Part shown: piece after piece, positions 33,100 to 45,500 of the stretch
Numbering within the stretch: position 1 is the stretch's first letter
Layout of the letters: every line of letters starts with the position of its first letter
DNA from: Hygrophila difformis
Taxonomy: Eukaryota; Streptophyta; Magnoliopsida; Lamiales; Acanthaceae
DNA: 64,000 nucleotides
Assembly: GCA_030278955.1 (NCBI GenBank)
Contig: JAOANR010000002.1
Location: 1,550,001-1,614,000 of the forward strand
Direction of reading: 5' to 3'
Notes under the pieces: generated by a model
What the model saw: only the letters and a program-made list of their open reading frames with translations
What the model was told of the DNA's origin: nothing
Databases searched by the model: none
Translations under genes and position numbers: made by a program

Positions 33100-36000
33100 A
33101 TGCAACGGAGAAGGAGCACATTACCGGAGCTACCGTTCGATCTAGAAATAGAAAGGACCGCTCGCCAACTGAGGGCAGAAGCTAGAAGACGGAAGGAGCA
33201 GGAGCGTCGGAGCCGCACTTCACCTGAAACATCAAGCAGCGATCTATCAGATATGGCAGAAAACCAAAACATTCCCCCGATCTTACCCATAGACCAACCA
33301 CCACATAACCCTGGTAATGGAGCTGACAGAGGAGTGGTAGAGCATCCTAATCGTGCCAATGAAGAGGAGAATCTACCAAATCCTAATCAGCAACAATACC
33401 AGCAATTCCACCAACAACCACCACCACCCGTAAATCAATTTCACCAAAACCAAAACTTACCAAACCAACAATACCAAAACCAAGCTTTCAATCCAGATCA
33501 ATTTCAGAACAACCCACAAGATCCACATAACTTCCAGCAATTTCCAAATTATCACCAACAGTACCAGAACCAAGCTGAACAAGGAAATCAACAGCAGCAG
33601 CAAGCAGCAGCAGACTTTATGCAACCAATTGTAGAGCCCTATCTGGATGGACCTGGGAGAGCATATTTTCCTGCACGCAATTTCGAGCTCAAACCGGCAC
33701 TCATTAATTTGGTGCAAAACAATCAGTTCTGCGGGGCAAATCATGAGGACCCTCATGATCATCTCCAGACCTTCCTGGAGCTCTGCGACACGATCAAAAA
33801 TCAGGGAGTCTCTCCTGATGCTATAAGGCTAATGTTGTTTCCATTTTCTTTGTATAGTGGTGCCAGGGACTGGTATAAGTCATTGCCTATCAATCTGCGG
33901 AGCACTTGGGCAGACTTGGTGAGGAGCTTTTTGCTGAAGTATTTTCCAGAATCAAAGATTGAGGAAGGAAGAGCTAAGATTGGAGATTTTAAAATGAAGC
34001 CAGACGAATCATTATATGATGCGAAGGAGAGATTCTTGGGCCTCATCAGGCGATGCCCCCAACATGGGTACGCACCATGGGAGCAATTGAGGAAATTCTA
34101 CGGAGGACTCACCCATCCATGGAGAACAATGTTAGACGCCGCTGGCGGACGACATTTACTCCACTTGCCTATGGATCAAGCTTGGGAAAAGATTGAGACA
34201 ATATCTGTCAACAGATCCATCCTAAACACAGACGATAGGAAGGAGAATCCTCCTAGAAAAGTCTTTGCTGTAAGTGAAGGGAAAACAGATTTTGAAAAAT
34301 TGCAAGAACAGGTAGCTGCGATACAGCTGAGTCAGGATAAAGGGAAGGGAACGGACGCTTCTCAGGCAGGAACCTCATCAGACCAAGTTCAAACACAGCA
34401 ATCGGGAGTTGTCTGTGGACTGTGTCAGGGACCTCATCCAACTGACACATGCCAACAGATAGCTACCGAAAGCTGTAATTATGCCGGGAACTACCAAAAT
34501 CGCCATCCCAACCTCTCTTATTCCAACAACAATGCACTTAACGCGCATTTGTTGCAGCCAAACCAGCCCAACCAGTTCCAAAACCCACAGCAAAACTTCA
34601 GACCTCAGAACCAAGGATTCGTCCAGCAAAGAGTGCAGAACTTCCAAAATCAGAATCAGAATTTCCAACCTCAAATCCAACAAAGGCCTAATCAGAACCA
34701 AGGCCAGAATTTCCAGAATTTCCAGCCCCAACCTGATCAGAATCAGCAATATAACCAAAGGCCACCATCTCGTTTGGAGAACCTGATGACTGAATTTATA
34801 GCCAACCAGAAGGATATAAATCAGCAACTGCAGTCATCAATCAAGAATGTGGAGACGCAAGTCACCCAATTGGCCAAGGAACTACAGAACAGGGGGAAAG
34901 GAACACTTCCAAGCAGTACTGAAGCTAACCCGCAGTGTAAAGCAATCACATTACGGGGAGGCAAGACTCTGAAAGAAATTGTTGGACATGGAAAAGAGAC
35001 GGCCGAGGAGGAAAAGGATCTAGTGGAGGGTGAAAAAGGGAGTGAAAGGATCGAAGGAGGAGATGGTATTGGATTGGACAAGGACAAACCAGAAACAGCT
35101 ATTCCGCAGGTTGAAGCTGCAAAGGGAGCTGAAAAGGGTAGGGTTGAAGGTAAAATTTCCTTCTCTTTACCACCAAAAACAAATAATAATAAGTACATGC
35201 CAAGGGTGCCATACCCGGCACGTCTTAAAAATAAGGAGCAAGATGAAAAATTTAAAAAGTTTTTAGAAAGACTGAAAGCTGTCGAGATCACTATTCCATT
35301 GGTCGAAATGATTTCAGAAATGCCCGTCTATGCTAAATTTCTTAAAGAAATGATTTCAGGGAGGAGAAAAGCTGAGCAGGAGGAAGTAGTGATTTTGAAC
35401 AGTAGCTGCAGTGCCATTATCCAAAGAGTGCTACCGGAGAAGAAGGAAGATCCAGGATGCATTACATTGCCAATCCACATCGGGAAAACTAATGTTGGAA
35501 AAGGGTTGTGCGATCTAGGATCGAGCATCAACGTTATGCCACTTGCCATGGTGAAACGTCTTCACTTGGGGACAATTGAACCGGTTACAATGAAGTTACA
35601 GCTGGCAGACCGATCAATTACCCATCCAATCAGAATCCTGAAGGACGTAATTGTCAAGACGGGAGGGACACTCTTCCCCGTCGACTTCATTATTTTGGAT
35701 ATAGAGGAGGATTACGAGATGCCACTGATCTTAGGCCGCCCCTTTCTCTCAACCGGCGGTGCACTTATAGACGCTCGATCAAATCAAATCAAGCTCCGAG
35801 TCGGAGAAGAAGAATTGGATTTCAACATGGGAAAGCTGCAGAAGTTCCCGTCTGAGGGATCTTGTTCCATTTTTGATGTAATAGATAGTAGGAGTGAGGA
35901 TGAGAGCATAGACTCTGTGACTGATGAGCCGAGCAAAGTTTCAAAACAGGTACTGAAGCCTGAAGGTGCAGAGCAACCAAGGAGCTGCAACGCTGTCCAC

Positions 36001-39000
36001 TTCGAGGATCCTATCTCTGGGGACCTTGAAGAATTCGATGGAGTTGAGTTCATCCCGGAGGAAGAGGAAAGCACTGCTGAGGAGGAAATGGATCCTGTAC
36101 TGACACAGGGTCCTGAAGGTAAATCTGATCTCTCCCTCCCACCCATTTCTCGCAAATTACTGCCTTCCGTTGAATGCCCACCAGAGCTTGAACTTAAAAT
36201 ACTTCCGGATCATCTTACGTACGTTTTTCTCGCTGAACATAAAAGATTACCGGTGATTGTGTCAGCCAAGCTGACACAAGAACAAGAAAAAGCTCTGGTA
36301 GACATTCTAAAGAAATATGTACATGTAATCGGATGGACCATTTCTGATATAAAAGGAATAAGCCCCTCTGTTTGCATGCATAGAATTTTAATGGAAGAGG
36401 AGTATAAGCCCTCAAGGCAACCACAAAGGCGTCTGAACCCCCATATGCAGGAAGTGGTAAGGAAAGAAGTTATCAAGCTCTTAGATGCTGGTATCATCTA
36501 TCCTATCTCTGATAGCAAATGGGTTAGCCCAGTGCAGGTCGTACCGAAACGTGGGGGGATCTGTGTAACAACTAATGAGCAAGGAGAAGAAGTGGCGACG
36601 CGTCCAGTGACCGGTTGGAGAGTTTGCATCGACTACCGGAAGCTCAATACCGCTACCAGGAAGGACCATTTCCCCTTGCCATTCATTGATCAGATGCTGG
36701 AGAGGTTGGCCGGAAGGGAGTACTACTGCTTTTTGGATGGGTATTCTGGCTATAATCAGATTGTAATAGCTAGCGAGGATCACGACAAGACCACGTTCAC
36801 ATGCCCATATGGAACTTTTGCATACAGGCGCATGCCTTTTGGACTTTGTAATGCGCCTGCCACATTTCAAAGATGCATGATGTCAATTTTCTCAGAATTT
36901 ATCGAAAAATGCATTGAAGTTTTCATGGATGACTTCTCTGTGTATGGAGATACTTTTGATGAATGCTTGACTAATCTTGCACAAATTTTGAAAAGGTGTG
37001 AGGACACCAACCTAGTTTTGAACTGGGAGAAGTGCCATTTCATGGTCACCGAAGGAATAGTGTTGGGTCACCGCATCTCGCGCGCTGGTATCGAAGTCGA
37101 CAGAGCTAAGGTTTCCGTCATCTCAAACCTCCCATTGCCTAATTCAATAAAAGCAGTTAGGAGTTTCTTAGGGCATGCCGGTTTCTACCGGAGATTCATA
37201 AAAGACTTTTCTAAAATTGCCAAGCCGCTCACTAACTTGCTTTGTAAAGAGAACCCTTTTGTAATAAATGAAGCGTGTGTTCAAGCCTTTGACACGCTCA
37301 AAGAAATGTTGATTTCTGCTCCAATAGTACAACCACCCGATTGGTCAATGCCTTTCGAGGTAATGTGTGATGCAAGTGATCTTGCCGTGGGTGCAGTTCT
37401 AGGGCAACATAAGGAAGGGAAGCATTGCGTAATTCATTACGCAAGTCATGCCCTGAATGAGGCCCAAATTAACTACACCACTACGGAGAAGGAGATGTAT
37501 GCTGTGGTTTTTGCGTTTGACAAATTCAGACAATACCTCATTGGTACGAAAACCACAGTGTACACAGATCACTCTGCACTGAGATACTTGTTTAGCAAAC
37601 AAGACGCCAAACCTCGATTAATCAGGTGGGTACTTTTGTTGCAAGAATTTAACATCATAATAAAAGATAGAAAAGGCAGAGACAATGGTGCTGCTGACCA
37701 TTTGTCTCGACTAGAAAATGATAAAAATGAGCTAGCCGTAAATGAGAATTTTCCGGACGAGCAACTGTTCGCCTTGCATCTTCATGATCAAGCTTGCCCG
37801 TGGTTTTCCGATATTGCTAACTTTTTAGCATGCGGAATAACCCCACCATTTCAAAGCAGAGGCCACAAAGCAAGGTTCAACCGAGATGTAGTTAACTACT
37901 TCTGGGAAGACCCTTATCTCTTCAAGCATTGTGCAGATTCGATTATTAGACGATGTGTAACTGAGCACGAGGCTTATCAAATCGCTAAGAAATGCCATGA
38001 ATCGGAATATGGAGGTCACCATGGCCCCACTCGAACAGCTCATAAGGTACTCGAGTGCGGTTTTTATTGGCCTACCATTTACGAGGATTGCAAAGCGTTT
38101 GTTAAAGCTTGCGACAGATGCCAAAGACTAGGGAATATCTCCAAGAGGGATGAGATGCCTCAACAAGGAATTCTCACTCTCGAGATTTTGGATGTATGGG
38201 GTATTGACTTCATGGGACCATTTCCGACGTCTGATGGGAACCATTACATCTTGGTAGCTGTCGATTACGTTTCCAAGTGGGTTGAGGCTGTTGCACTGCC
38301 AACCAATGATGGCAACCAGGTCGTCAAATTTTTGAAAAATAACATTTTCAATAGATTTGGTGTACCCAGGGTGATCATATCAGATGGAGGAACCCATTTT
38401 GTTAATAAAGCATTTGCAAATCTCATGAACAAAAATGGGATTCTCCACAAGATCGGCACGCCTTATCATCCCCAAACCAGTGGTCAGGTCGAGGTCTCTA
38501 ACCGCGAAATCAAACATATACTCGAGGCCACTGTGGGGACAACTCGCAAAGATTGGTCACGTAAGCTCAATGATGCTTTATGGGCATACCGCACTGCATT
38601 CAAGACTCCCATTGGGATGTCTCCTTACAGACTCATCTTCGGAAAAGCCTGTCATTTGCCCGTAGAACTAGAGCATAAGGCTTACTGGGCCGTACGAATG
38701 CTCAATTTTGACCCCCGAGTTGCTCAGAGTAAGCGCAAGTTGGACCTCAATGAAATTGAGGAAATACGTGCGCAAGCTTATGAAAGCTCGAGGATTTATA
38801 AAGAGCGGACCCAGAAGTTACATGATCGTCGTATTAAATCTAAACACTTCTATGTTGGCCAGAATGTCTTGTTATTTAATTCTAGGTTGAAGCTATTCCC
38901 CGGAAAGCTTAAATCCAGATGGGAAGGGCCATACGAAGTGATGCACGTGTTTGAAAGTGGAGCTGTCAGGATCCGAACTGACAAGGGAGAGCTGGTGGTG

Positions 39001-39087
39001 AATGGACACAGACTGAAGGAGTATCTTGGGCAGTTCGACCCCGAAAAAGAAGCTCAGATGACAACAGAACCGGCTTATGTTCAATAA
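33100..39087 (+). CDS. gag-pol: Athila Gag-Pol polyprotein, intact (1995 aa)
   Basis: One uninterrupted frame encodes the particle protein and all replication enzymes. Gag: Gln/Asn/Pro-rich N-terminal third, Gag core about residues 180-350, zinc-knuckle-like CX2CX3HX4C at 439-451. Protease: DLGSS with Asp805. Reverse transcriptase: [10 protein letters not shown] with Asp1213 and FMDD at 1275-1278. RNase H: Asp1424, Glu1465, Asp1490. Integrase: zinc site His1633, His1641, Cys1671, Cys1674; catalytic Asp1703, Asp1762, Glu1798 with exact D-35-E spacing. There is no chromodomain, as expected for Athila. The ATG at 33100 follows the primer site by 129 bp and the N-terminus aligns with Gag C. All catalytic residues are present, so the protein could be active. 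Confidence 0.95.
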   Translation: MQRRRSTLPELPFDLEIERTARQLRAEARRRKEQERRSRTSPETSSSDLSDMAENQNIPPILPIDQPPHNPGNGADRGVVEHPNRANEEENLPNPNQQQYQQFHQQPPPPVNQFHQNQNLPNQQYQNQAFNPDQFQNNPQDPHNFQQFPNYHQQYQNQAEQGNQQQQQAAADFMQPIVEPYLDGPGRAYFPARNFELKPALINLVQNNQFCGANHEDPHDHLQTFLELCDTIKNQGVSPDAIRLMLFPFSLYSGARDWYKSLPINLRSTWADLVRSFLLKYFPESKIEEGRAKIGDFKMKPDESLYDAKERFLGLIRRCPQHGYAPWEQLRKFYGGLTHPWRTMLDAAGGRHLLHLPMDQAWEKIETISVNRSILNTDDRKENPPRKVFAVSEGKTDFEKLQEQVAAIQLSQDKGKGTDASQAGTSSDQVQTQQSGVVCGLCQGPHPTDTCQQIATESCNYAGNYQNRHPNLSYSNNNALNAHLLQPNQPNQFQNPQQNFRPQNQGFVQQRVQNFQNQNQNFQPQIQQRPNQNQGQNFQNFQPQPDQNQQYNQRPPSRLENLMTEFIANQKDINQQLQSSIKNVETQVTQLAKELQNRGKGTLPSSTEANPQCKAITLRGGKTLKEIVGHGKETAEEEKDLVEGEKGSERIEGGDGIGLDKDKPETAIPQVEAAKGAEKGRVEGKISFSLPPKTNNNKYMPRVPYPARLKNKEQDEKFKKFLERLKAVEITIPLVEMISEMPVYAKFLKEMISGRRKAEQEEVVILNSSCSAIIQRVLPEKKEDPGCITLPIHIGKTNVGKGLCDLGSSINVMPLAMVKRLHLGTIEPVTMKLQLADRSITHPIRILKDVIVKTGGTLFPVDFIILDIEEDYEMPLILGRPFLSTGGALIDARSNQIKLRVGEEELDFNMGKLQKFPSEGSCSIFDVIDSRSEDESIDSVTDEPSKVSKQVLKPEGAEQPRSCNAVHFEDPISGDLEEFDGVEFIPEEEESTAEEEMDPVLTQGPEGKSDLSLPPISRKLLPSVECPPELELKILPDHLTYVFLAEHKRLPVIVSAKLTQEQEKALVDILKKYVHVIGWTISDIKGISPSVCMHRILMEEEYKPSRQPQRRLNPHMQEVVRKEVIKLLDAGIIYPISDSKWVSPVQVVPKRGGICVTTNEQGEEVATRPVTGWRVCIDYRKLNTATRKDHFPLPFIDQMLERLAGREYYCFLDGYSGYNQIVIASEDHDKTTFTCPYGTFAYRRMPFGLCNAPATFQRCMMSIFSEFIEKCIEVFMDDFSVYGDTFDECLTNLAQILKRCEDTNLVLNWEKCHFMVTEGIVLGHRISRAGIEVDRAKVSVISNLPLPNSIKAVRSFLGHAGFYRRFIKDFSKIAKPLTNLLCKENPFVINEACVQAFDTLKEMLISAPIVQPPDWSMPFEVMCDASDLAVGAVLGQHKEGKHCVIHYASHALNEAQINYTTTEKEMYAVVFAFDKFRQYLIGTKTTVYTDHSALRYLFSKQDAKPRLIRWVLLLQEFNIIIKDRKGRDNGAADHLSRLENDKNELAVNENFPDEQLFALHLHDQACPWFSDIANFLACGITPPFQSRGHKARFNRDVVNYFWEDPYLFKHCADSIIRRCVTEHEAYQIAKKCHESEYGGHHGPTRTAHKVLECGFYWPTIYEDCKAFVKACDRCQRLGNISKRDEMPQQGILTLEILDVWGIDFMGPFPTSDGNHYILVAVDYVSKWVEAVALPTNDGNQVVKFLKNNIFNRFGVPRVIISDGGTHFVNKAFANLMNKNGILHKIGTPYHPQTSGQVEVSNREIKHILEATVGTTRKDWSRKLNDALWAYRTAFKTPIGMSPYRLIFGKACHLPVELEHKAYWAVRMLNFDPRVAQSKRKLDLNEIEEIRAQAYESSRIYKERTQKLHDRRIKSKHFYVGQNVLLFNSRLKLFPGKLKSRWEGPYEVMHVFESGAVRIRTDKGELVVNGHRLKEYLGQFDPEKEAQMTTEPAYVQ

Positions 39088-39167
39088 ATATTATACATAT
39101 ATTTACTTACTTATTTATTACTTTCTTCATTTATTTTATTGGGACAAACTATCCAAAAATCAAGTGA

Positions 39168-39206
39168 ACATTTAGAGTACTAACACTCTAAATGTGAGGA
39201 TGTTGA
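39168..39206 (+). other. Stem-loop plus PPT-like motif, copy 1 (after pol)
   Basis: ACATTTAGAGT, loop ACTAAC, ACTCTAAATGT (perfect 11-bp stem, 39168-39195), then GAGGATGTTGA. The last motif equals the junction of polypurine tract and LTR tip at 47608-47618. It starts 81 bp after the gag-pol stop. Confidence 0.8.
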
Positions 39207-39529
39207 TATTTGGAGAAAATCTAATACCTTGTCATAATTATGTTGCAGGAATTCGAGGAACCAACAAAAAGAAAGATAAAGCTTCCAAAAACCAGGTTCC
39301 CGGTTGGGGTAACATTATATTTGATGGAGGTTAATTTTGGAATTTAGAGAAATCTAAAATCCAGAATACATTCATAAAATAAAATTGTTAACCCAACCTA
39401 ATTTATGCAAGCAATATGTTTTAGATTCTCATTCGGTGTAGATATGTTTGCTTTTGAGTTCATATAATTTTTGGAAAAACCTAAAAATTTTCCTAAGTCT
39501 TGAATGTGGTATACTTCTCATTTCAAGAA
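39207..39529 (+). other. Spacer after pol, with an acceptor-like site
   Basis: TATGTTGCAG at 39238-39247 is followed by a segment (39248-39296) matching the sequence after TCTTGCAG in element B (58749-58757 onward), where it starts the ORF3 coding region. In A the match ends after about 50 bp. It is likely an older ORF3 acceptor displaced by the inserted 2.4-kb block. No long frame is present. Confidence 0.5.
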
Positions 39530-40071
39530 AATTCGAATTAATTCGAATTGCTTGGAACATACCACATAAGACATTTTGCCTTGGAATTTTTCACTCTCGG
39601 ATCTGTTAATTCGAGTTATTCTAGCAATTCGAATTAATTCGAATTGCCATGAAAATTCGAATTGGCAACCAAGGCAAACAAATTTTCGGATTTATTTAGG
39701 CCAAGTAGTGCAATTCGAATTATAAGGCAATTCGAATTAATTCGAATTGCCTAACTAACTCGAATTGGCAGGCACAAGGCATTTTCCTTAGCAAGTGAGC
39801 AATTCGAGTTATTCTAGCAATTCGAATTAATTCGAATTGCCTGAATAATTCGAATTAGCTCATTTCAGCCTTGTGCAAATTTTGCCCACATTCTCAAGTT
39901 CGAATTGTGAGTCAATTCGAATTAATTCGAATTGATCTCAATAATTCGAACTTGCTTGGTTTCTCTGTTTTTCAAGCCAATTCGAATTAATTCGAATTGG
40001 CCTGAATAACTCGCATCTCTCACAGATAGCATCAATTCGAATTAATTCGAATTGATGCAATAATTCGAACT
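39530..40071. repeat. TTCGAA hairpin array 3, between pol and ORF3
   Basis: Same modules as in the LTR. Outer arms covary: CAAGTTCGAATT / AATTCGAACTTG around an inner palindrome flanked by TC and GA (about 39894-39956), versus GC- and GGC-flanked modules at 39620-39845. It ends 15 bp before a TATA-like box. Confidence 0.93.
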
Positions 40072-40085
40072 CCCCTTCCAAATCC

Positions 40086-40095
40086 TTTTTATACC
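40086..40095 (+). promoter_or_regulatory. Predicted internal promoter for ORF3 (TATA-like)
   Basis: TTTTTATACC directly downstream of hairpin array 3. It is followed by a pyrimidine-rich, CT-repeat leader of about 135 nt and an ATG at 40231. This repeats the array-then-TATA layout of the LTR promoter. Confidence 0.5.
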
Positions 40096-40230
40096 TTTCT
40101 TTCCCTCTCATTCCCCTCACTTTCACTTTCCACACTTCCAAAACCCACCGTTCCCTCTCTCGCGAAACCCTTCCCCCTCGCGAAAACCAGTCGCTTATTT
40201 CAAGCTTTCCTCCGGCCAAATCACTCGGAA

Positions 40231-40268
40231 ATGGCTTCGTCGTCATCCAACCCTAGTGGGAGCAGGGG
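40231..40268 (+). CDS. Predicted first coding exon of ORF3
   Basis: The ATG opens twelve codons (Met-Ala-Ser-rich, ending Ser-Gly-Ser-Arg) plus two bases, followed by the strong donor GTAAGT at 40269. Joined to the acceptor at 41709, the two leftover bases complete a codon and the frame runs into ORF3 without a stop. The eight codons between that acceptor and ATG 41735 resemble the same region of element B, which shows that coding starts upstream of that ATG. The splice is predicted, not observed. Confidence 0.55.
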
Positions 40269-41709
40269 GTAAGTGTTTCTTTTCCGTTTTCGCACTTGGT
40301 TTCGCAGTTTACAGTTTTGTCTTTTCATCTCCCGTGCGAAATCAAGGTTGGGGAGGGGAATGCTTTTGTTTCTCATGACGGGAAGAGTGGGAAAGTGGTC
40401 GGAGTGCGTTGAGTTTGTTCAGAAACGGGGTAGAAATCGACTAGGCAGAACCTAGGGCTCTAGGTTTTGTGTTCTTAACTATCATTTAAGGGTTCGAAGT
40501 TTTCTGTGGTAAAGGAGATGTTCTTATTTTGAAAATGAGGGTCTCATAACCCTTAAAAATTTGATTTTTGTTCTTAGTACAGTATTGTTGTTTCATTTAT
40601 ATCTCTGGGTGCATTTGTATTATCTGTATTTGTGTTTTGCTAATCTGTGAATAGGGTTAACACGGTGGTCATGCTTGTTCAGCCATTGTGTTGTTTTTCA
40701 ATAGATAATTGGTGATGATGACTGAAAATGTATACTGATAATATCTGCAAAATTCATGTTTTTAAAGCATGAGTTTTGTTGGTGACATTAGTACATTACA
40801 GTAGTATAGATGGATCAACTGTTCTCGTTTCTAATAATGTTTGCATGTATAATATTATATGAATACTTTGGCAATAAATGCTTTTGTCGGGTACATGTTG
40901 CCCACATTTTGCAAACTCAACTCTAGAAGTTGATTTTTGCACATCCGGGACACATGGTACAGACGAAACCATGCCAAAATTTTTCCAACACTTGAAGCAT
41001 GGCATTTATGTGTAAAAAGACAAAATGATAGATTGTTCTTTTTGTTTAAAGTGTTTGATCTTTGTCAATTTGGAACAAGTGGGAAATACTTGTAAGGAAT
41101 GTTTTGTTTTATTCCTTAAAACCCCACTTTCCAAAACAAAATCCAAATGGGGGACCACTTACACCCCAAATTTCATTAAATAAACAAGTCAACACCTTTT
41201 CATAAAAATCCAAAAATCGCCTTTTGTATGTATGCATGTCTATTTTTATCTTTATTTTTTTATTTTTGGTCATGGTCCATTATACATACTAGTAATTGTA
41301 TGATTTATCGCTTGCATTCGATTTTCATCATTAATCTCTTATCTTCACTGCCTCACATGATTTAAATCACTTCTTAAGTGATAAAAATCAAATCCCTTCG
41401 TAGGCTCAATAACCTACGAAATTCTCTCTTTTTGGTCCTTTTACCACCCAAAAACATCTTAGACTATTTATAGTCCAAGAAAAATTTCTAAGGATCCAAG
41501 ATCCTTATATCTCTCTTGCTTTCTTTATTTTTGTTGTATTAAGAGTTCGATTTAACAATCCAGCTCTATGTTTTTCTTTCTATAAATTCGATTAGAAACC
41601 AATTAACTCACATTTAGAGCTTAGCTCAAAATGTGAGGATGTTGACTTTCAACTCGGATCCACTAAAAAAAAAAAAAATTTAAAATAGTTCCAACTCTTT
41701 TCTCTCCAG
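40269..41709 (+). other. Predicted ORF3 intron (1441 bp, GT-AG)
   Basis: Donor GTAAGT, acceptor CTTTTCTCTCCAG. It is AT-rich with an A run at 41667-41680. It holds a second copy of the stem-loop/PPT-like motif (41610-41645) and no long frame. Confidence 0.5.
41610..41645 (+). other. Stem-loop plus PPT-like motif, copy 2 (before ORF3)
   Basis: ACATTTAGAGC, loop TTA, GCTCAAAATGT (10 of 11 pairs), then GAGGATGTTGA. Copies 1 and 2 bracket the 2.4-kb block holding array 3, the internal promoter and the intron. Confidence 0.75.
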
Positions 41710-42592
41710 GGATCAATTCATTATAAAATCCCTGATGGGGCTTCCAAAGACAACTCCAGATCTTGCCTTCTTGGAAATCGAAAGGATGAAGAAAGAGGCA
41801 GAGGAAAATAGGGTAGCCATACGGAATGAGCATAACCTACCTATGGACCACCAGATTGAATGGAGGTTCGGAATGAAGGACCATTGGTGGAATACGATTC
41901 CAGAGGAAGAAAGAAATGATAAAGCAACAGGCCTCGAAAGAGACTTTTGCAAACATGTATGTAACTTCTGGAACCAAGAGTTCGATGAGGCAAGGTATGA
42001 TCAACGGTTTAATGAGCCGAGAGTTCACTATGAACGGATGGTTTGGAGGATGAAACGACAAAAGGCGTATTGGAACAGAATGCTTGAAATCCACTTCGGA
42101 GACAGGAGAGCTGCAGCCTTTGAGCCAGTCCTCATCCAACCACCCATTTCTAGGGAAGTGAAAATGCACTATGCTCCCAAGACACCTCCACCATACTTAG
42201 TTGCGTCAACTGGTGTACTCTCCATGCCGGAGACCTTTCCATTTACATACAAAAAGGAACTATTCGACAATGGGACCATTTGCGGACCAGAGGAGCAGCT
42301 ATGGCTGACATTGCATGCAAAAGAGCGTCATACTGAGATGACATTCAACTTCAGGGATTCCCTCCAGGCGGTACTGAACTACGGACAAGCTCACCACACT
42401 CCAATGCTGGATTCTATCATTGAGAAAACAAAAGCAGCCAGGAAACTGTGGGGGGAATACATAACTGCATGGGGAAAATGGGAAAGAGACATCAGGGAGT
42501 CTGTACTAAAACCGGGACTCGTGATACCACCGGGAAAAGTGGAGATTCTGCCCGTCTTCATACCACAAAGAATTCCGGCAGTTGAACCATGA
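41710..42592 (+). pseudogene. Athila A ORF3, N-terminal part up to an in-frame stop
   Basis: This is the third gene of Athila, downstream of pol; the first ATG in this exon is at 41735 (285 aa). It is rich in charged and aromatic residues and aligns along its length with element B (58795-59660), including the VL/AISMPETFPFTYK-like segment and LFDN ... EEQ.W. No signal peptide, transmembrane segment or enzyme motif is visible. The frame ends at TGA 42590-42592 and the same frame reopens immediately, so a single substitution truncates the protein. Function is unknown; the usual env-like label is not supported by any membrane feature. Confidence 0.8.
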
Positions 42593-45500
42593 GAGACCAC
42601 AATGAAGGGGATGCCAAATTTCGAGCTAATGAGAGCTGAATGCATTGCAATGATTCAAAACAGATCATGGGACAGAATGGGACGCAAGAGGAAACAGATC
42701 TCAGTCATGGGCAAAAACAAGTGTTTAGAATATCTCAACATTCCACCAATCCGAGACTTAGGATATTTAAAGGAGAGAGAGGCAGACATAGTGGACACCT
42801 TGTACACAGAAATGAAAAAGAGATTCATCGACCTGCTACGTGAAATGGATGCAGAAGGTCTGAGGCACTGTCAAGAACACCGGCCTCGTCTGCAGTATAA
42901 CACGGGATTCCAAGGTGTCCTAGGCAGATATTACACACTAAAATGGACTGCGCAACTCACAGCCATGTCTGAACCTAAATTCATTCAAAAATTTCTGAAG
43001 ATCAAAGGACCGGAATTGGGATTGAATGTTGAGGACGAAGAACAGATCATTGATGACTACGTTGATCCGACCTCCGAGCAATCTGAGCCTGCCGAACATG
43101 AACCCTCTCAAACTGAATCCGAGCTAGAGCCACCTAAAAAGAAGAGGAAACTGATAAGGTTGGCGGATAAAGAAAAGTCTGAAAAGTCTGCTGAGCCTCA
43201 GATCAGAAACCAAGAACCTCCGAATCAGCCAACGATCATTCCCCCTGTGCCAAAATTCTATGATGAGCCTCCCAAGCGAAAAGACAGAGGCAAGGATCAA
43301 GCCATTGAGCTATCCAAGGAAGAACAACAGCGTAAGGCCCAAGAGCAAGCCGATGCAGAATTGGCAAAGAAGGCTCAGGAAGAAGCTGACGCAGAAGCAG
43401 CAAGGATAGCTCAAGAGGAAGCTGAGATAGATAGGAGTGAGGCACAGAGGAAAGCCGAGTACGATGCCCGACGAGCCGAAAGGGCAAGAAGGGAGAAGGA
43501 GAAGGCTGAGATCGAAATAGCAAAAGAAACGGAGGAATGGAAACAACAAATGGAAGCTGCAAGGGCCGAGAAAAATCGACTCTGGAAAGAACAAATGGCC
43601 AAGGCAGCTGAAGAGGAGGCAAAGAAAGCAGAAGAAGACACCAAGAAGGCAGAAATGGAGGAGAATATCAGAAAAGCCCGAGAGGAAGAGGAGAATAGAA
43701 AAGCTGCTGAGAAATTGCAGGCTGAGCTGGAGAAGAAGAAGAAAGCGGACACTGAAACTCAGGTTGAGATCGGGGATGATGATTGTCAGATAATCAGCGG
43801 AACCGATATTATTCCTGTTAAAGTGAAAGCTGAGCCAGTAGAATGGGCAAGGAAGAAGGAGGAACAGGTGAAAAGATCAACTGTTCGCAGAAATGACGCA
43901 AACACGGGTGTTGAGAAAACAATGGAGGCAATGCGGCCCACAGAGGAGATAGAGGAAATGGTGCACGAGGGCAATGTCAGATTTGAAGAATCAAAGAAAA
44001 AGTTCGCTGAGCTTGCGAATGATCTGCATGACATAACTGCACAAGCTCTAGTGGCAGCCGCTGCCCAACCGCAACCCACAATACAAGAAACAGTAAGAAC
44101 TGAAGGTAGCAGTGGAGGTGAGCAAGCAGAGATGGGCACCATAGAAGATATCTTCAAGGATAAGACATTTCTGCAGATCCTCCATTACGATCTCAATATT
44201 CCCATAGCGCAAGGAGATGACACGGAAGAACAATTGGGAGACTTTAACATCGGGAAGGAAATTGAGGCATCACAACAAGAATACCAGCATGTTGCCGATC
44301 CCTATCTTTCCGAGGATTTCCTTAATTCTGTATTCCATGAAGATCTTCGTAATGCACACGAGCAGGGAGCTACTCAAGGAGGTGAAGAAACTGAGTTGAA
44401 ACAAACTGAGGAGGAGTCACAACCGAATGCACAGGCTGAGACAGAACAGCACGAACAAACTGAACAACGGGAACAACCAAGGGAAAGTTCTGACTCTGAT
44501 GAAGAACAAGCAGGAACTGAAGGGACCCAACAATCAACCGGATCAGTGCGATCGGCTGGTTATTGGGTCAACTCAACTTCAAGGGGCAGACTGGGTGTGT
44601 CTACAAAGAAGTTCAGAAAATTCCGTATCACAGATGATGCTGACATAATGAGGAGGTTCAACGGGAACGAGCAGAATGCGGGACGATACATGTCACTGAG
44701 TGGAGTATTTGTCCCTGATAAAGGGTTCAGTCCAGAATTGATTGATCATCCAATGCTGCGCACATTGAAAGAAAACCATGGATGGACTGAATTCCTTAAG
44801 CATCACGCTGAACCCGGGATAGCAGAATTGGTTCGGGAATTCTACTGCAACATCAATGCCACACAAAAGACAAGTTGGGTGCGAGGAGTTAACGTAGACA
44901 TCTCTGCAGACTACTTGAATTACTTCCTTGGTACACCCAACTGGAGGTCAGAAATCCCAACATCTGAACATTTCGAGAAGGGAGCAAGCAGGGCAGTTGA
45001 CAGGCAATATCACGACAACATCGCTCGGTCCCTTACTGCTGAAAGCTACACTGGTGAGATCCCCTTCAAAGCAAAGCACCTGAAATTGGAATTTCAACCC
45101 TCCTATGACTTCTACATGTCGAAGATCAGGCCAAACCCGCAAGCGCATGAAACATCTGGTCGAATGTTGAAGGGTTTTGCCAAGATTTGGCATGGACTGA
45201 AGATCAACGTGGGGGAGCAGATTTTCCATGTCATGACAACAAAAGTCACAGGCACCAGAGCTGCTGCTTTATGCTATCCCAACCTCATCAGGAGAATCTG
45301 TGAAGCCCAAGGAGTAGATCTATCAGATTTCGCAGAGAGTGATCTTATTGATATGAACCGGCCGATCCCAGTCCCAAAGACAAGGATAATTGAACCAGTC
45401 ACATACATTATGCCGGAAGAATCAGACGCTCAATCTAGATACACTCCGAGGACACCAACAGCCGGACGCAAGGGGCATAAGAAGAAGGACCGTCCTGAAG

